NCBI GenBank assembly: GCA_010645155.1
Contig: CM021317.1
Span: 5,807,901-5,871,900, forward strand
Length of the DNA stretch: 64,000 bases
Direction of reading: 5' to 3'
Source: Tigriopus japonicus
Lineage: Eukaryota > Arthropoda > Copepoda > Harpacticoida > Harpacticidae
Shown here: piece after piece, positions 38,150-47,697 of the stretch
How positions within the stretch are numbered: the stretch's first letter is position 1
How the letters are laid out: the number at the start of each line of letters is the position of its first letter
The notes under the pieces: generated by a model
Database searches by the model: none
Told to the model about the DNA's origin: nothing
Seen by the model: the letters and a program-made list of their open reading frames with translations, nothing else
Translations under genes and position numbers: made by a program

Positions 38150-38831
38150 ATAGATAAACAGATTTCTTTCATATCCCTTAGAGAAACTTGGCGTAAGGAC
38201 GGAGTACTTGATGAACAATTAAAAATAAAGGACTCTATTTCGTTGCGATAGAGAAAGACCTCAAAATCCAATATTTCCCCATGGCGGAATATGTCTTTAC
38301 CTAAGAAATGGACATGTAACATCTACTACAAATATGTGGAATGGAGAAGTTGAAGTTTTGATCGTCCATGTGATGGCCTTAGATTTATCCTTGATTACCA
38401 TTTACGCACCTCCTTCTTGTTCACATCTTTCTTTTCACAATGGCTTTCACAACTAGCATTCATTCAAAATGAGTTGGCAAAGTCGCAAAGTTCTCAGCAC
38501 CTAATTTTGGGAGACTAATTTTCCAAAAAATGGTAGAATGGCGCCCTAGTCCATTGTGTTATATACCAGTACCTCAGAGCTCTTCCAAAAGTTACCAGTT
38601 ATTAGAAGACTTCTTGTTCGAGTGTACCCTCTCGCAACATGTCGGGAACCCTACCCGGAATGACAATATCCTTGACTTGGTCTTTTCCAGACCTTGTTTA
38701 AATAATCAAAGTGACGCCAATCAACATTTCTGATCATAATATACTAGAACTGTCCACCACGGTTAAAATTGGACCATCAAAAACTCGAGTAGAAGTTCAC
38801 AAGAATGGTCCAGCCAAGTTCTGGTCTTGGC

Positions 38832-39751
38832 CATTTTCTACCAGGACTCGGGGCAAAGGTTGCGCGACTTTCAAAATTCAACATTCCGTAAAATAAGTAG
38901 AAGCTGGAGCTGGAGCTTCATAATTATTCTATCTTAACCGGAACTCTTGACATTTTTTCCATATGTAGTTACAAACCTTTGTCTGCGACGTTGAACATGG
39001 GCATGTGCCTCTCGAAAAAGATTTTTCGACAATGGAAGAAGCTTTGGCTTGGTGAACCAATGAGGAGATCGATCGCTATTTTAGTTTTAGGGATTGTCGG
39101 AAGGATTATAAATTGTTCAATTGTAACAATCAATCAGTAACAATCCAGCTTTATTTCCACGCCTGGACCGAAAGAGGACCCATTCTCCCCAAAGTCGATC
39201 TTTGTTGGAAGGATTATAAATTGTTCAATTGTAACAATCAATCAGTAACAATCCAGCTTTATTTCCACGCCTGGACCGAAAGAGGACCCATTCTCCCCAA
39301 AGTCGATCTTTTTTCCTGCCAAAGAAGGCCTCCATTGTCCGTTCAATTCGTCCCGCTTCCTAATTTTGTGTTTTATCTTGAACTTTCCTATTTTTTTCCT
39401 TACTTTTCTTTCTTTCCTACTTTTCTATTGTTATACCTAACCATTAGGTGCAAAACTAATGCCATGAATGAATGTTTTTGAGAGTCCCGACTTATAGATA
39501 TAAAATATAACTAACTTCTTTTTCATTTCAATTATTATCATTACGATGAGCGAGGGAATCATTAGACTTCTAGAGCATCCTGGTCGTGACCCTAAGACTA
39601 TGGGAACATCTTATTCCGATTGCTTATATAGTTCTTTAAATCCATCGTCTTTTTGAGTTAACATGCCTTAAAAAGTCAGAGTGGGACTGAATTGTTCGGA
39701 ACGTTGAATTTTGAAAGTCGCGCAACCTTTGCCCCGAGTCCTGGTAGAAAA
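38832..39751. mobile_element. ~920-bp element with ~50-bp inverted ends, nested in the LINE
   Basis: Left end CATTTTCTACCAGGACTCGG (38832 on) and right end CCGAGTCCTGGTAGAAAATG (to 39751) are perfect inverted copies that extend about 50 bp inward. The interior contains a perfect 108-bp tandem duplication and no recognisable transposase. LINE sequence lies on both sides. The target duplication is unclear. Confidence 0.8.
39099..39311. repeat. 108-bp direct tandem duplication
   Basis: 39099-39206 and 39207-39311 are the same sequence, starting GGAAGGATTATAAATTG and ending AGTCGATCTT. I see no difference between them apart from the truncated end of the second. The period is 108 bp, so the frame stays open through both. 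It is very recent, or an assembly stutter. Confidence 0.92.
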
Positions 39752-41040
39752 TGTGCATGCTCTTTCTAGATTTGTAGATACTCGTCCAACCAGATCTGAG
39801 AAATCTGAGATCATTAACAAGAAGATCAAAGCAATTGATTTTCTTCTAAAATCGTCCCTTGAACAGGAGCAATTGCGAAAATAAAATAAAATCGTGAACG
39901 ACATAAGACTTGATTCAAAAGCGTTCTACACCTATGTCAATTCCAGAGAGAGGTCTTTTAAGTGATTTGAAGCTCGCTCAAATCTACTAGTTTACCAGGA
40001 CCCGATGGTGGTACAGTTCAATTTCTTAAACGTACTGCGAAAGTCAACTCGTCCATATTAGCTAGCCTAGTTATGGAAAAAGTTGTTAACATGAAGCTTG
40101 TTGAATATCTTGATAAAAAGATAGGATTCCTGACCGACAACATGGGTTGTTCCGCGCTTATTTTAACACTCTGACTCAGCTAATTCGACACTTTGAGGAC
40201 TTATTTGAGAGACTTCAGCATTATGATTGAGTAGGTGTTGTTCATTTGGACTTTGCAACTCGTGGATAAGAGAGTTCCTAACCCATCGTACTCAAGCCGT
40301 GAAAGTGGATGTTCGGTGGTATCAGGGGTACCACAAGGGACCTCTTAGGCCCGCTCTTGTTTATACTCTTCATTGCACCATCACATTGATTGCCCCTTCA
40401 CTCATTGATTTCATCGTACGCAGACGATACCAAATCAGTCTTTGGTAGAAACTCTTTTAACTCGGGCAATCTCCAAACTGATTTAAACTCCATTTACGAA
40501 TGGGTCGCCGCGCACACCATGTCATTGAATGGAGAAAAATTCCGAGTGATAACTTATAACCTCTTTAGAACTGATCCTCCCACCTAAAAGGTCAATCTTC
40601 AAAAACCCATTCGAACTGAGAAATCATGAAAAGACCTTGGAGTTATTGTACAAGACGATGGCAAGTTTTTCATCCAATCAAAAGTAACTAAAGCTTATCA
40701 AACTTGCAGCTGGATTTATCGCACGTTTAAATCGAGAGACCCCACACATCATGAAAACCCTTTTTAAGTCGATAGTTCAACCCCATCTGGAAGTTTCATC
40801 TCCCACCTGGGCTCCAGTATCAGCAGTAGGATTAAACAAAATCGAGGGGGTACAAAGGAGTTTCACACGATCTGGGATGAAACAACGGAGTTATAGAGAG
40901 TCGAAAAAAGCGACCTCAAGCGGAATTTATAGCATTTCCTGTAATGGAAAGTAGAGAAATTCCGAAATTACGCCCTTCACTTTGCTAAGTTTGAATGCCT
41001 CTCGTACTTCCCAAGTGACTTGAAATTATCTGCAGTTAAC

Positions 41041-42105
41041 AGCAAGTTGTTAATTATTGTATCAAGAAACAGTCTTACATTTTAAGGACATCAAGGTTTT
41101 TGCCTCATTTTGAAGTTACTACAGGTTTAAAATGTCAACTTCACTTTCAAAATTAGTCACCCTCTACATGTGAGGAAGGAGAAAAAAGGAAAAGGAGAAG
41201 GCAAGAGGCAAGGCAAGGTCAACCCATAGAGGTCTATAGAGTGGAGATACTAGAGCAAGCCGGTCATGAAATTTCATTGTGGGCAGCAAGGGCCGTTTTC
41301 ATCAGCGACTAGTTGAAACTTGCCCAAACAAACGTATTCGTAGAAGGCACATTTTTGAAAAGCATAAGTTTTTTGGCCATGTGGCCTCCTGTCTACGCTT
41401 TGCTTCTCCCAAATTTTACTAAGGTGCTCAATGAAGATGATAATTCGATTCACAGGCATAAGTTCACGCAATTATAGGATTTGGCATTGAAAATATGTCT
41501 TGCGCACTACCATTTGTACTATGATCTTCCACTTGTTTGGGCAAGTATTTCACCCTATTCTTCGGAAATATTTGCCTTTTCACGCAACTTCTGGCCAGTT
41601 TCAGCAATTAGCAAGGCAGACAAGGGTCAACCAAATCAGAGCGACCAATTTCAGACCTTAAAAAGGGATTTGGGGAAGCTTTCAGACTTGTGGACCTTTG
41701 AACACCGTTGTGACAAACCAATGCAATTTTGGTGCATTACTAGAACACAACTTTTGAAGTTAGAATAAATGGCTCTAGAATGAACTGAAAAAGAAACACC
41801 AAACACTCATAAAACTTGCATAAAAAGCGAAAGAAGTTACAACATAGACCGGGTCTCCTAGTACTGTGTACACTCCAAGTTTTGAATCGCGAGACTAAGG
41901 CTTCGGTCCCATGGTTTATACAATGTCCAGCGAAGGTACGAGCGGTACCAGATACTTTATGTCTTTAAATGCATTCATGTCTTGTGTCTCAATCCAGGGA
42001 TAAATTATAATGTCACCGAAAAGAGGCATCACGTGTGAGGTTAGGTTCAAGTTTTAACCAGGTGATAAGAAACGTGCAAAAAATCTAAAATACCCCTCCA
42101 TTTTA
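41041..42105. other. Repeat DNA between LINE fragments
   Basis: Positions 41228-41640 are the longest copy of the dispersed element also seen at 5070-5215 and 6097-6440. It begins CATAGAGGTCTATAGAG and includes TTTTTTGGCCATGTGGCCTC. The remainder has no recognisable gene. Confidence 0.6.
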
Positions 42106-42109
42106 AACA

Positions 42110-42300
42110 GAGAGCCGATGCTGTACAATTTGTAACCAAGTTCTCTCCGACGATTCTATAGAACAGATGATCAATTGTCAAGTTTTAAACGAGAATTAGA
42201 TCGTTTTCTGGTAACCATTCCTGACCAACCTTATGTTCAAGGTTGTCCCAAAGCAGGAAATTCGATCAAGTTATCCGATCACATATTTTATTGCGTTGAC
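42110..42300 (+). pseudogene. LINE ORF2 C-terminal tail (+ strand)
   Basis: A frame reading SFKRELDRFLVTIPDQPYVQ resembles the C-terminal tails at 49950-50080 ([20 protein letters not shown]) and 42468-42701 (FKAGLDKFLNTIPDEPTIQG). It is a truncated retrotransposon 3' end with no active domain. Confidence 0.65.
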
Positions 42301-42342
42301 ACAAAATAACTCAATTGACTTACAGGGAATTTCGTTTTTTTA

Positions 42343-42366
42343 AGGGGGGGGGGGGCGGGGGGGCGG
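42343..42366 (+). repeat. G-rich run between two opposed LINE tails
   Basis: A run of twelve G, then C, then seven G, then CGG. It separates two LINE 3' ends pointing at each other. It may form a G-quadruplex and is a likely site of sequencing or assembly error. Confidence 0.8.
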
Positions 42367-42369
42367 ATT

Positions 42370-42860
42370 TTAAAACCGCTACAACGAATGGGATTCCCTG
42401 TAAAGAGATTTAATGATTAATATCGTTTATAAATTACCGTTAAAATGAAATTTGATTTACCAATGAGTTATTGTTGGCAGATCTGTACAACCCCTTGAAT
42501 AGTGGGTTCGTCAGGAATAGTATTTAAAAATTTGTCTAATCCTGCCTTAAATGCTGTTAGAGGATCAGCTCCTACATATTCCCGACGAAGATTAATGGGC
42601 AACATATTGAACAATGAAGGACCCGATAGAGAAGAGAAGAGGACTTCATTGATCGAACTAGCCTGGATTCGCTTGGATTTGGAGGTGCTCTCAGAACGCA
42701 CGTAAAACCTCTACGATCGCTCCAACTGATCTCAAAGTCTGAGTTAGGACAGAGCCCATGAACGCTCTTGAAAACATACAGTATCAGATGCTCGAAAAAA
42801 AAATGTTTATCATTTGCTGTTTTGCTAAAAAAAAATATTGTAATCAAACCATTAAATCAA
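42370..42860 (-). pseudogene. LINE ORF2 C-terminal tail (- strand)
   Basis: The - strand reads, with a frame change, YVFKSVHGLCPNSDFEISW and then GPSLFNMLPINLRREY, FKAGLDKFLNTIPDEPTIQG. This is the C-terminal end of a CR1/Jockey-like reverse transcriptase protein. The 3' flank (42370-42470) resembles the + strand tail at 50080-50150, so both belong to one family. It lies immediately downstream of IFT122. Confidence 0.75.
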
Positions 42861-42932
42861 AGTACTCCCTTAAAAAAATGAATGCCATTAACTTGGAAAC
42901 TGATCGGTTATACAACGTGCATTTTCTTGCAT

Positions 42933-45900
42933 TTAATCTTCAAAACCGTTAGTGCCAGAGTCGTCATCTTGCTGATTGAAATGTGCATTAGCGCGACAAA
43001 AGGGACAATGTCCTTTCTGTAGCAGTTGAAGCTCGTAATCATCCGTGTGGAATACTCGGTTGCACGTTTCGCACTTGGTAATGGACATTTCTGGCATGAT
43101 ATTCCGAAAGAATTGGTAACGAATGGGCTTTTCCCATTTAAAGACTATCACGTCACCCGGTTCCATCGAGGAAAGCGTTTTGCGGTTAACAATCACGGAG
43201 GAGAACATTTCCCCATCTTGTTGAAATGCCAGCATCTTGCCGGAAAATGGATCATCCTCGTTGTTTTGTATTGTCATAACGTCGGGTCCATCATCGTTTC
43301 CAACATTGATATCGCTTGGCGAAACGGACGATTCAATCAGGGCCATTGCTTCCTGATCCGAAATACCTTCTTCCAGCTGAAACTCGACCAAAGGTAAAAT
43401 TTCAAATGAAACGAACGAGTAAACGAATTTCAGTCCGCAGTTATTGCACCGATTGCCTTTCGGGTTATAGAGCGGATTGGTGGTTGAGCATCGATAACAC
43501 ATGGACAAGAGTTCTTCATTGTCGTAAAAAGGCTTAGAGCGGATCATCATTGCGGCTAGATCGACATTCTCGCGAAATCGCTTGGGAATGACGAGCTTCT
43601 GAATCTTCTCCATCACAGAACGTGCCAACTTGAAAGCTCCTAAATTTCGTGATTGCTTCGCCAGAGCGTATAAAACGGAGAATTTAGAAACGCCTTGTGG
43701 ATGGTTAAAAAGGAGTTCATGCATAAGATATCGCGAGATGTTAAACAGCGCTTCTGGCATGTAACTTGTGAAAGGTTCGTCCGTGTATCTCTGAATGGTG
43801 TGATACGCATAGTACATGTTGGCCTTGGTCTGAAATTCTTGAAACTTCTCAATCATAGCGTCTTTTTGGTTGGCATCTTTGGCGAGATCCGCAAATTGGA
43901 GGGATAAAATCCAGTAATAGTACGCGGCATCGTCAAATCGTGATTCATTAACGGCATTGAGAGTGAGTTCGTTAAGGACCCTGAACGCTTCATCCGGTCT
44001 TCCAGCCATATGAAAAGCTTTTTGGGCCTCAACAAATCGATCTTGTTCCGCCAACCATTTGGCATAGGGCACGTAAACTTGTTCCTTATACTCGGGGTTT
44101 TTCTCGGCGAGCACAAAGGCCTCTTTCCATTCCTTGGCCTCAACAAAAATTTGGACCATAGCTTGAAAATCGCCAATTTTCTTGTACATGTCCTTGGCGT
44201 ATTGCAATTGTCCGTGTTTCTTTAGGTAATACGCCACCAGTTGGACTGATTCAGTGTCGGCCTTATCTAACTTTCTGCCCACATCATTTAACATGTCGAC
44301 CCATCCATGCTCTCCGATAATGTGAATGGCCTTGTCAGTTTCACCCGCTGAAAGGTACATCTCGGCAGCAGCCCGTGGTTCATTGATCTTGGCAGCCCAA
44401 TCTGCTTTCTTTTTAATCAATAGCTTCCTCTCTGCAGAATCCTCAGAGCCCAAGAACTCATTGGCATGGTCGAACATCCTCAAATCTGTATACATGGTCA
44501 AGGCCTTTTGCTCTTGACCCGCCTTCTTGTAGAGTTTTGCTGCCTCGGAAAATTTCCCTTGGAACGCGAGCACATCGGCCAATAGTGTACTTTCCTGCTC
44601 ATTTTGATTTACCTTCTTGTTTTCGATTTCGTAGATTAGCTCCAAGTATTTCAGATCTTTTAAGCGGGTGAAGGACTTTTTAGCAATATCCGTGTTTAAA
44701 GTGAGAAGAGCAGATTTGCCCAATGCTTCCCAATCATTTTCAGTGACTCCGAGGCAAGCTGTCTCATATGCCAAATCGAGGTCTTTCTTCTCCAGATATT
44801 GGAACATTGGCGACGAAAGTGGGACCTCAATGGTAGTCATGCTGTACACGTGGAGACAGAAAATCTTGGACCCCGAGAACCCAACCACAAAGCCCATCAT
44901 TTTCTGTTGATGAGCCGGGAATTCTCCTGCTTTAATGCTTAAAGTATTAGATCCCGAAAAACAGAGCATATCCTCGAAATGGGTGTTCCAAGCAACTGAG
45001 TTGGCGTTTGGTTCTTGATACAGGAGTTCTTTGGTTGTGAGATCGTACACCAAGCAAGTTGAGTGCTCATCGACTATAGCTAACTTTTGACGAGATGATG
45101 ACAAATCGAGACAACGAATGGCCGAATTAATAGTGAGCAAGTTGACTGGAAACGGATTGTCGATGAATATCTTCAAAATCTGGCCATTCTTTAGACCCAA
45201 CAATAGTCCCTCTCGTTCTGGTGGTCCTCCGACAACTTTGATGTAGCGAATTAGAGATTCCATGATCCATTCACGTTCTTTAGCTCCACGAAAGTTGAGA
45301 CATTGAAGTCGCTTCTCTTGGCAGAGGATCAAATGGTTGGTGCAAATAACAAGTAAGTTGCACTCTATTTTCTGATTGATCTTCTCCTTGACTCGGTAAT
45401 GCATGTCTGACATATCCCCAGAATAAAGCTCGTAGATGACAATTCGTTCGGCCAATTGCACGGCTAAACGATGTTTGTAGATAGCAATCTTTTTGACTAG
45501 ATCTCGGCATTTAATACGAACTTTTTGATCCGTGAGTAGATGTTGAATTATGACATCGGTCATATTATCTCGGTAGGCGTACCGTTCTCGATAAAGGCCA
45601 TGAACCGTGCTGAAAATCAGTTGATAATAAGCAATTGTTCCATCTTGACAGCCCAATACTATAAAACTGGAATCAGGCTTGGCGGCACAACACCAAATCC
45701 ACGAGTTTTGTTCTCCAACAGATCCCAATTTGACTCCATCCCGCGTGTACAAAATGCATCCCTTGTTGGATCCTCCAATCATTAGGTATTCTCCTTTAGA
45801 AAAGTAGGAAACGCAACAAGGATCGAATCCCAAGGCTCTTTCCTTGCTAACTTGCTTGCCAGATAAGGAGTAAAAAGAGACACTCTGGCCCCAATCCGTG

Positions 45901-46511
45901 ACACAAAGAATATCATACGATTCTTCCGAGGAGGGATTCCATTCCAGAGCCCAAATGGCACTTTGAGGTCCATTGGGTCGTTCAATCCGGATCTTTTCTT
46001 CACCGGCTTTTCCACGAATAGAAACAACACCATTGCCCAAACCCAAAGCGATATATTGGCCATCATTGGTCCAAGAACAACAATTCACTCTGGCTGGAAC
46101 TTTGTGCTTTTGTACGGATTTCTGCTCACCAGACCAAAGACCAAAATCACTGTGAGCGCAAGATGCGAGTTGATGAGTTATAGGGTTATAAGACAGACAT
46201 TGAACCGCATCATTGTGCGAATATTTCAAAATCCCTTCCAACTTGCTTGTCCAAATGATGACACATTTGTCTGCACCTCCAGAAGCAAAGCGTTTCCCGT
46301 CTTTGGCATAAGCCACACAATAAACGTTGTCCTTGTGACCTTTTAAAGGCTGAATTAACGTTCCATCTGCAGTGTCATACACCAAAACTCGTTGACCTGC
46401 AGCCACAACCAATTGGGAACCATCTGGTCTGAAGCACAAGTCATAAATGCATTGTTCATTCCGATCGCGGTCATGGACTTTGTCCACCCAAGTTGGAACA
46501 GCTCTCATCAT
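42933..46511 (-). CDS. IFT122: IFT122, intraflagellar transport protein 122 homologue, intronless
   Basis: A subunit of the IFT-A complex, which carries retrograde cargo and membrane receptors in cilia. One uninterrupted frame of 1,192 residues; vertebrate IFT122 is about 1,240. The N-terminus reads [11 protein letters not shown], then a WD40 propeller (about 10-300, with [20 protein letters not shown] and [12 protein letters not shown]), a second propeller to about 590, and TPR-like helical repeats (about 600-1000, e.g. [16 protein letters not shown]). Two cysteine clusters follow: CYRC...CNNC near 1003-1025 and CETC...CPFC near 1147-1173. The start may be either of two adjacent Met codons; the second matches the family start MRAV. 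Having no intron in 3.6 kb is odd beside neighbours with many. It is full-length with no internal stops, so it looks functional. Confidence 0.95.
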   Translation of the reverse strand: MMRAVPTWVDKVHDRDRNEQCIYDLCFRPDGSQLVVAAGQRVLVYDTADGTLIQPLKGHKDNVYCVAYAKDGKRFASGGADKCVIIWTSKLEGILKYSHNDAVQCLSYNPITHQLASCAHSDFGLWSGEQKSVQKHKVPARVNCCSWTNDGQYIALGLGNGVVSIRGKAGEEKIRIERPNGPQSAIWALEWNPSSEESYDILCVTDWGQSVSFYSLSGKQVSKERALGFDPCCVSYFSKGEYLMIGGSNKGCILYTRDGVKLGSVGEQNSWIWCCAAKPDSSFIVLGCQDGTIAYYQLIFSTVHGLYRERYAYRDNMTDVIIQHLLTDQKVRIKCRDLVKKIAIYKHRLAVQLAERIVIYELYSGDMSDMHYRVKEKINQKIECNLLVICTNHLILCQEKRLQCLNFRGAKEREWIMESLIRYIKVVGGPPEREGLLLGLKNGQILKIFIDNPFPVNLLTINSAIRCLDLSSSRQKLAIVDEHSTCLVYDLTTKELLYQEPNANSVAWNTHFEDMLCFSGSNTLSIKAGEFPAHQQKMMGFVVGFSGSKIFCLHVYSMTTIEVPLSSPMFQYLEKKDLDLAYETACLGVTENDWEALGKSALLTLNTDIAKKSFTRLKDLKYLELIYEIENKKVNQNEQESTLLADVLAFQGKFSEAAKLYKKAGQEQKALTMYTDLRMFDHANEFLGSEDSAERKLLIKKKADWAAKINEPRAAAEMYLSAGETDKAIHIIGEHGWVDMLNDVGRKLDKADTESVQLVAYYLKKHGQLQYAKDMYKKIGDFQAMVQIFVEAKEWKEAFVLAEKNPEYKEQVYVPYAKWLAEQDRFVEAQKAFHMAGRPDEAFRVLNELTLNAVNESRFDDAAYYYWILSLQFADLAKDANQKDAMIEKFQEFQTKANMYYAYHTIQRYTDEPFTSYMPEALFNISRYLMHELLFNHPQGVSKFSVLYALAKQSRNLGAFKLARSVMEKIQKLVIPKRFRENVDLAAMMIRSKPFYDNEELLSMCYRCSTTNPLYNPKGNRCNNCGLKFVYSFVSFEILPLVEFQLEEGISDQEAMALIESSVSPSDINVGNDDGPDVMTIQNNEDDPFSGKMLAFQQDGEMFSSVIVNRKTLSSMEPGDVIVFKWEKPIRYQFFRNIMPEMSITKCETCNRVFHTDDYELQLLQKGHCPFCRANAHFNQQDDDSGTNGFED

Positions 46512-47697
46512 TAGGAATTTCTGCTAATAACAAAACCTCCGACTATATGCAATTGGATATTCTAATTATCTCGCAGTTTTAATCATTTTACCACTAAATA
46601 ACAAACACTTTCACTTGAAGTCGGCCGGATTGACACCGACCCGAAATTTTGCGAGAATTCACCTGGATTGGAATGCAAGAAACGCGACATCTGACGGTTG
46701 GAGCCGAAAACTAAACCATTTTATACCTGGGATCCATGTAAAAAAGGCCCATGATCGGAAGACTAGAACAGTCCTAACTCTAAGTTTTAATTGTTCAAAA
46801 ATCAATAATGTTTCCAAGCGAATTGAATATTCGTGTATAAATCTGAAAATTTGAGATCGCAGACCACCAACTTTAGAAGCAAGATCTGACATATGCTTCA
46901 TGTCAAAAAACGCAACAGTGTTTGAACGAAAAAAAATGGATTTCTTCTCTGCAAAAGTAATATTACTAAAATTATTCTTGATTTGCATTCCAAAGCAAAT
47001 AATTACTACGAAACATTCGATTTTAAAAGGTCATCGTCACACTGGCCGATGAAAACAATCCTTGAGATTGCTTATGTGGATGATCTATTTCGTAAATGTC
47101 ATATGTTCAATGGAACGGTTCTGTAGATAGGTGAGAACATTAGTTGCTTAATTGTTTCAACACTCCACATTTACATCTGACTTCAATCATCAATGTCATG
47201 TACAACCGAGCACACATCCAGTAGGATCTGAGAAAGCATTCCTTTCGTGCCTTTCCCACCAGGATATCATCCATTCATACCAATATGGAACAGGAATGCT
47301 CAGGCTGAAGACGCGAATACCTCTCTCTCTCCCTCGTTTGATCCATTTTCGACCACTTGTTTGCACTCCTGGCTTTGGCTTGCTTCCATTCAAAGGCCCA
47401 AAGACGGGTTGGTCTTACTTTCTCTCTTCTCTTCAGGCAGTCCTTGGCACTTGGAACCAAAACGACCTTGCGTGGAGTTCTTGGAGGAGTAAGTGCGTCC
47501 ACTACGTACATACACTAGATTTGAGAGCACTCGCAATCAAGTTCGTGGCCCACCAAACAAGAAGAAAGGGCCACCCAGGATAGTCACTTCAAGCAACAAT
47601 ATGGACCGAACACTACCCGTGCTGGTGGTCTAATTTTAGTACCGAAGTCCGGGATTATTTGGATTTGCCTTGAGGCGGCAATTATTAATCGAGAATT
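46512..47697. other. Spacer between IFT122 and cytochrome b561 (divergent)
   Basis: The two genes point away from each other, so both promoters must lie in this 1.2-kb stretch. No TATA box is obvious. A 143-codon open frame at 47152-47583 has no family likeness and overlaps a reverse-strand frame of similar length; I treat it as leader or chance sequence. Confidence 0.5.

Larger units (their letters stand above)
38150..41040 (+). pseudogene. Decayed CR1/Jockey-like LINE (endonuclease and reverse transcriptase)
   Basis: Endonuclease-like pieces come first: RETWRKDGVLD, then HGGICLYLRNGH and LSLITIYAPPS, then FECTLSQHV, NPTRNDNILDLVFS near 38610-38700. Reverse transcriptase follows: GPDGGTVQFLKR near 40000, VVSGVPQGT near 40310-40340, the catalytic SSYADDTKSVFG with YADD codons at 40417-40428, and the thumb SIVQPHLEVSSPTWAP near 40765-40820. 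Stops and frameshifts are frequent, so no working protein is encoded. A separate inverted-repeat element (38832-39751) interrupts it between endonuclease and reverse transcriptase. Confidence 0.8.

Noticed and set aside
47152..47583. 143-codon open frame between IFT122 and b561
   Set aside because: No recognisable domain, overlaps a reverse-strand frame of similar length, and has no clear splice partner. It may be leader sequence.
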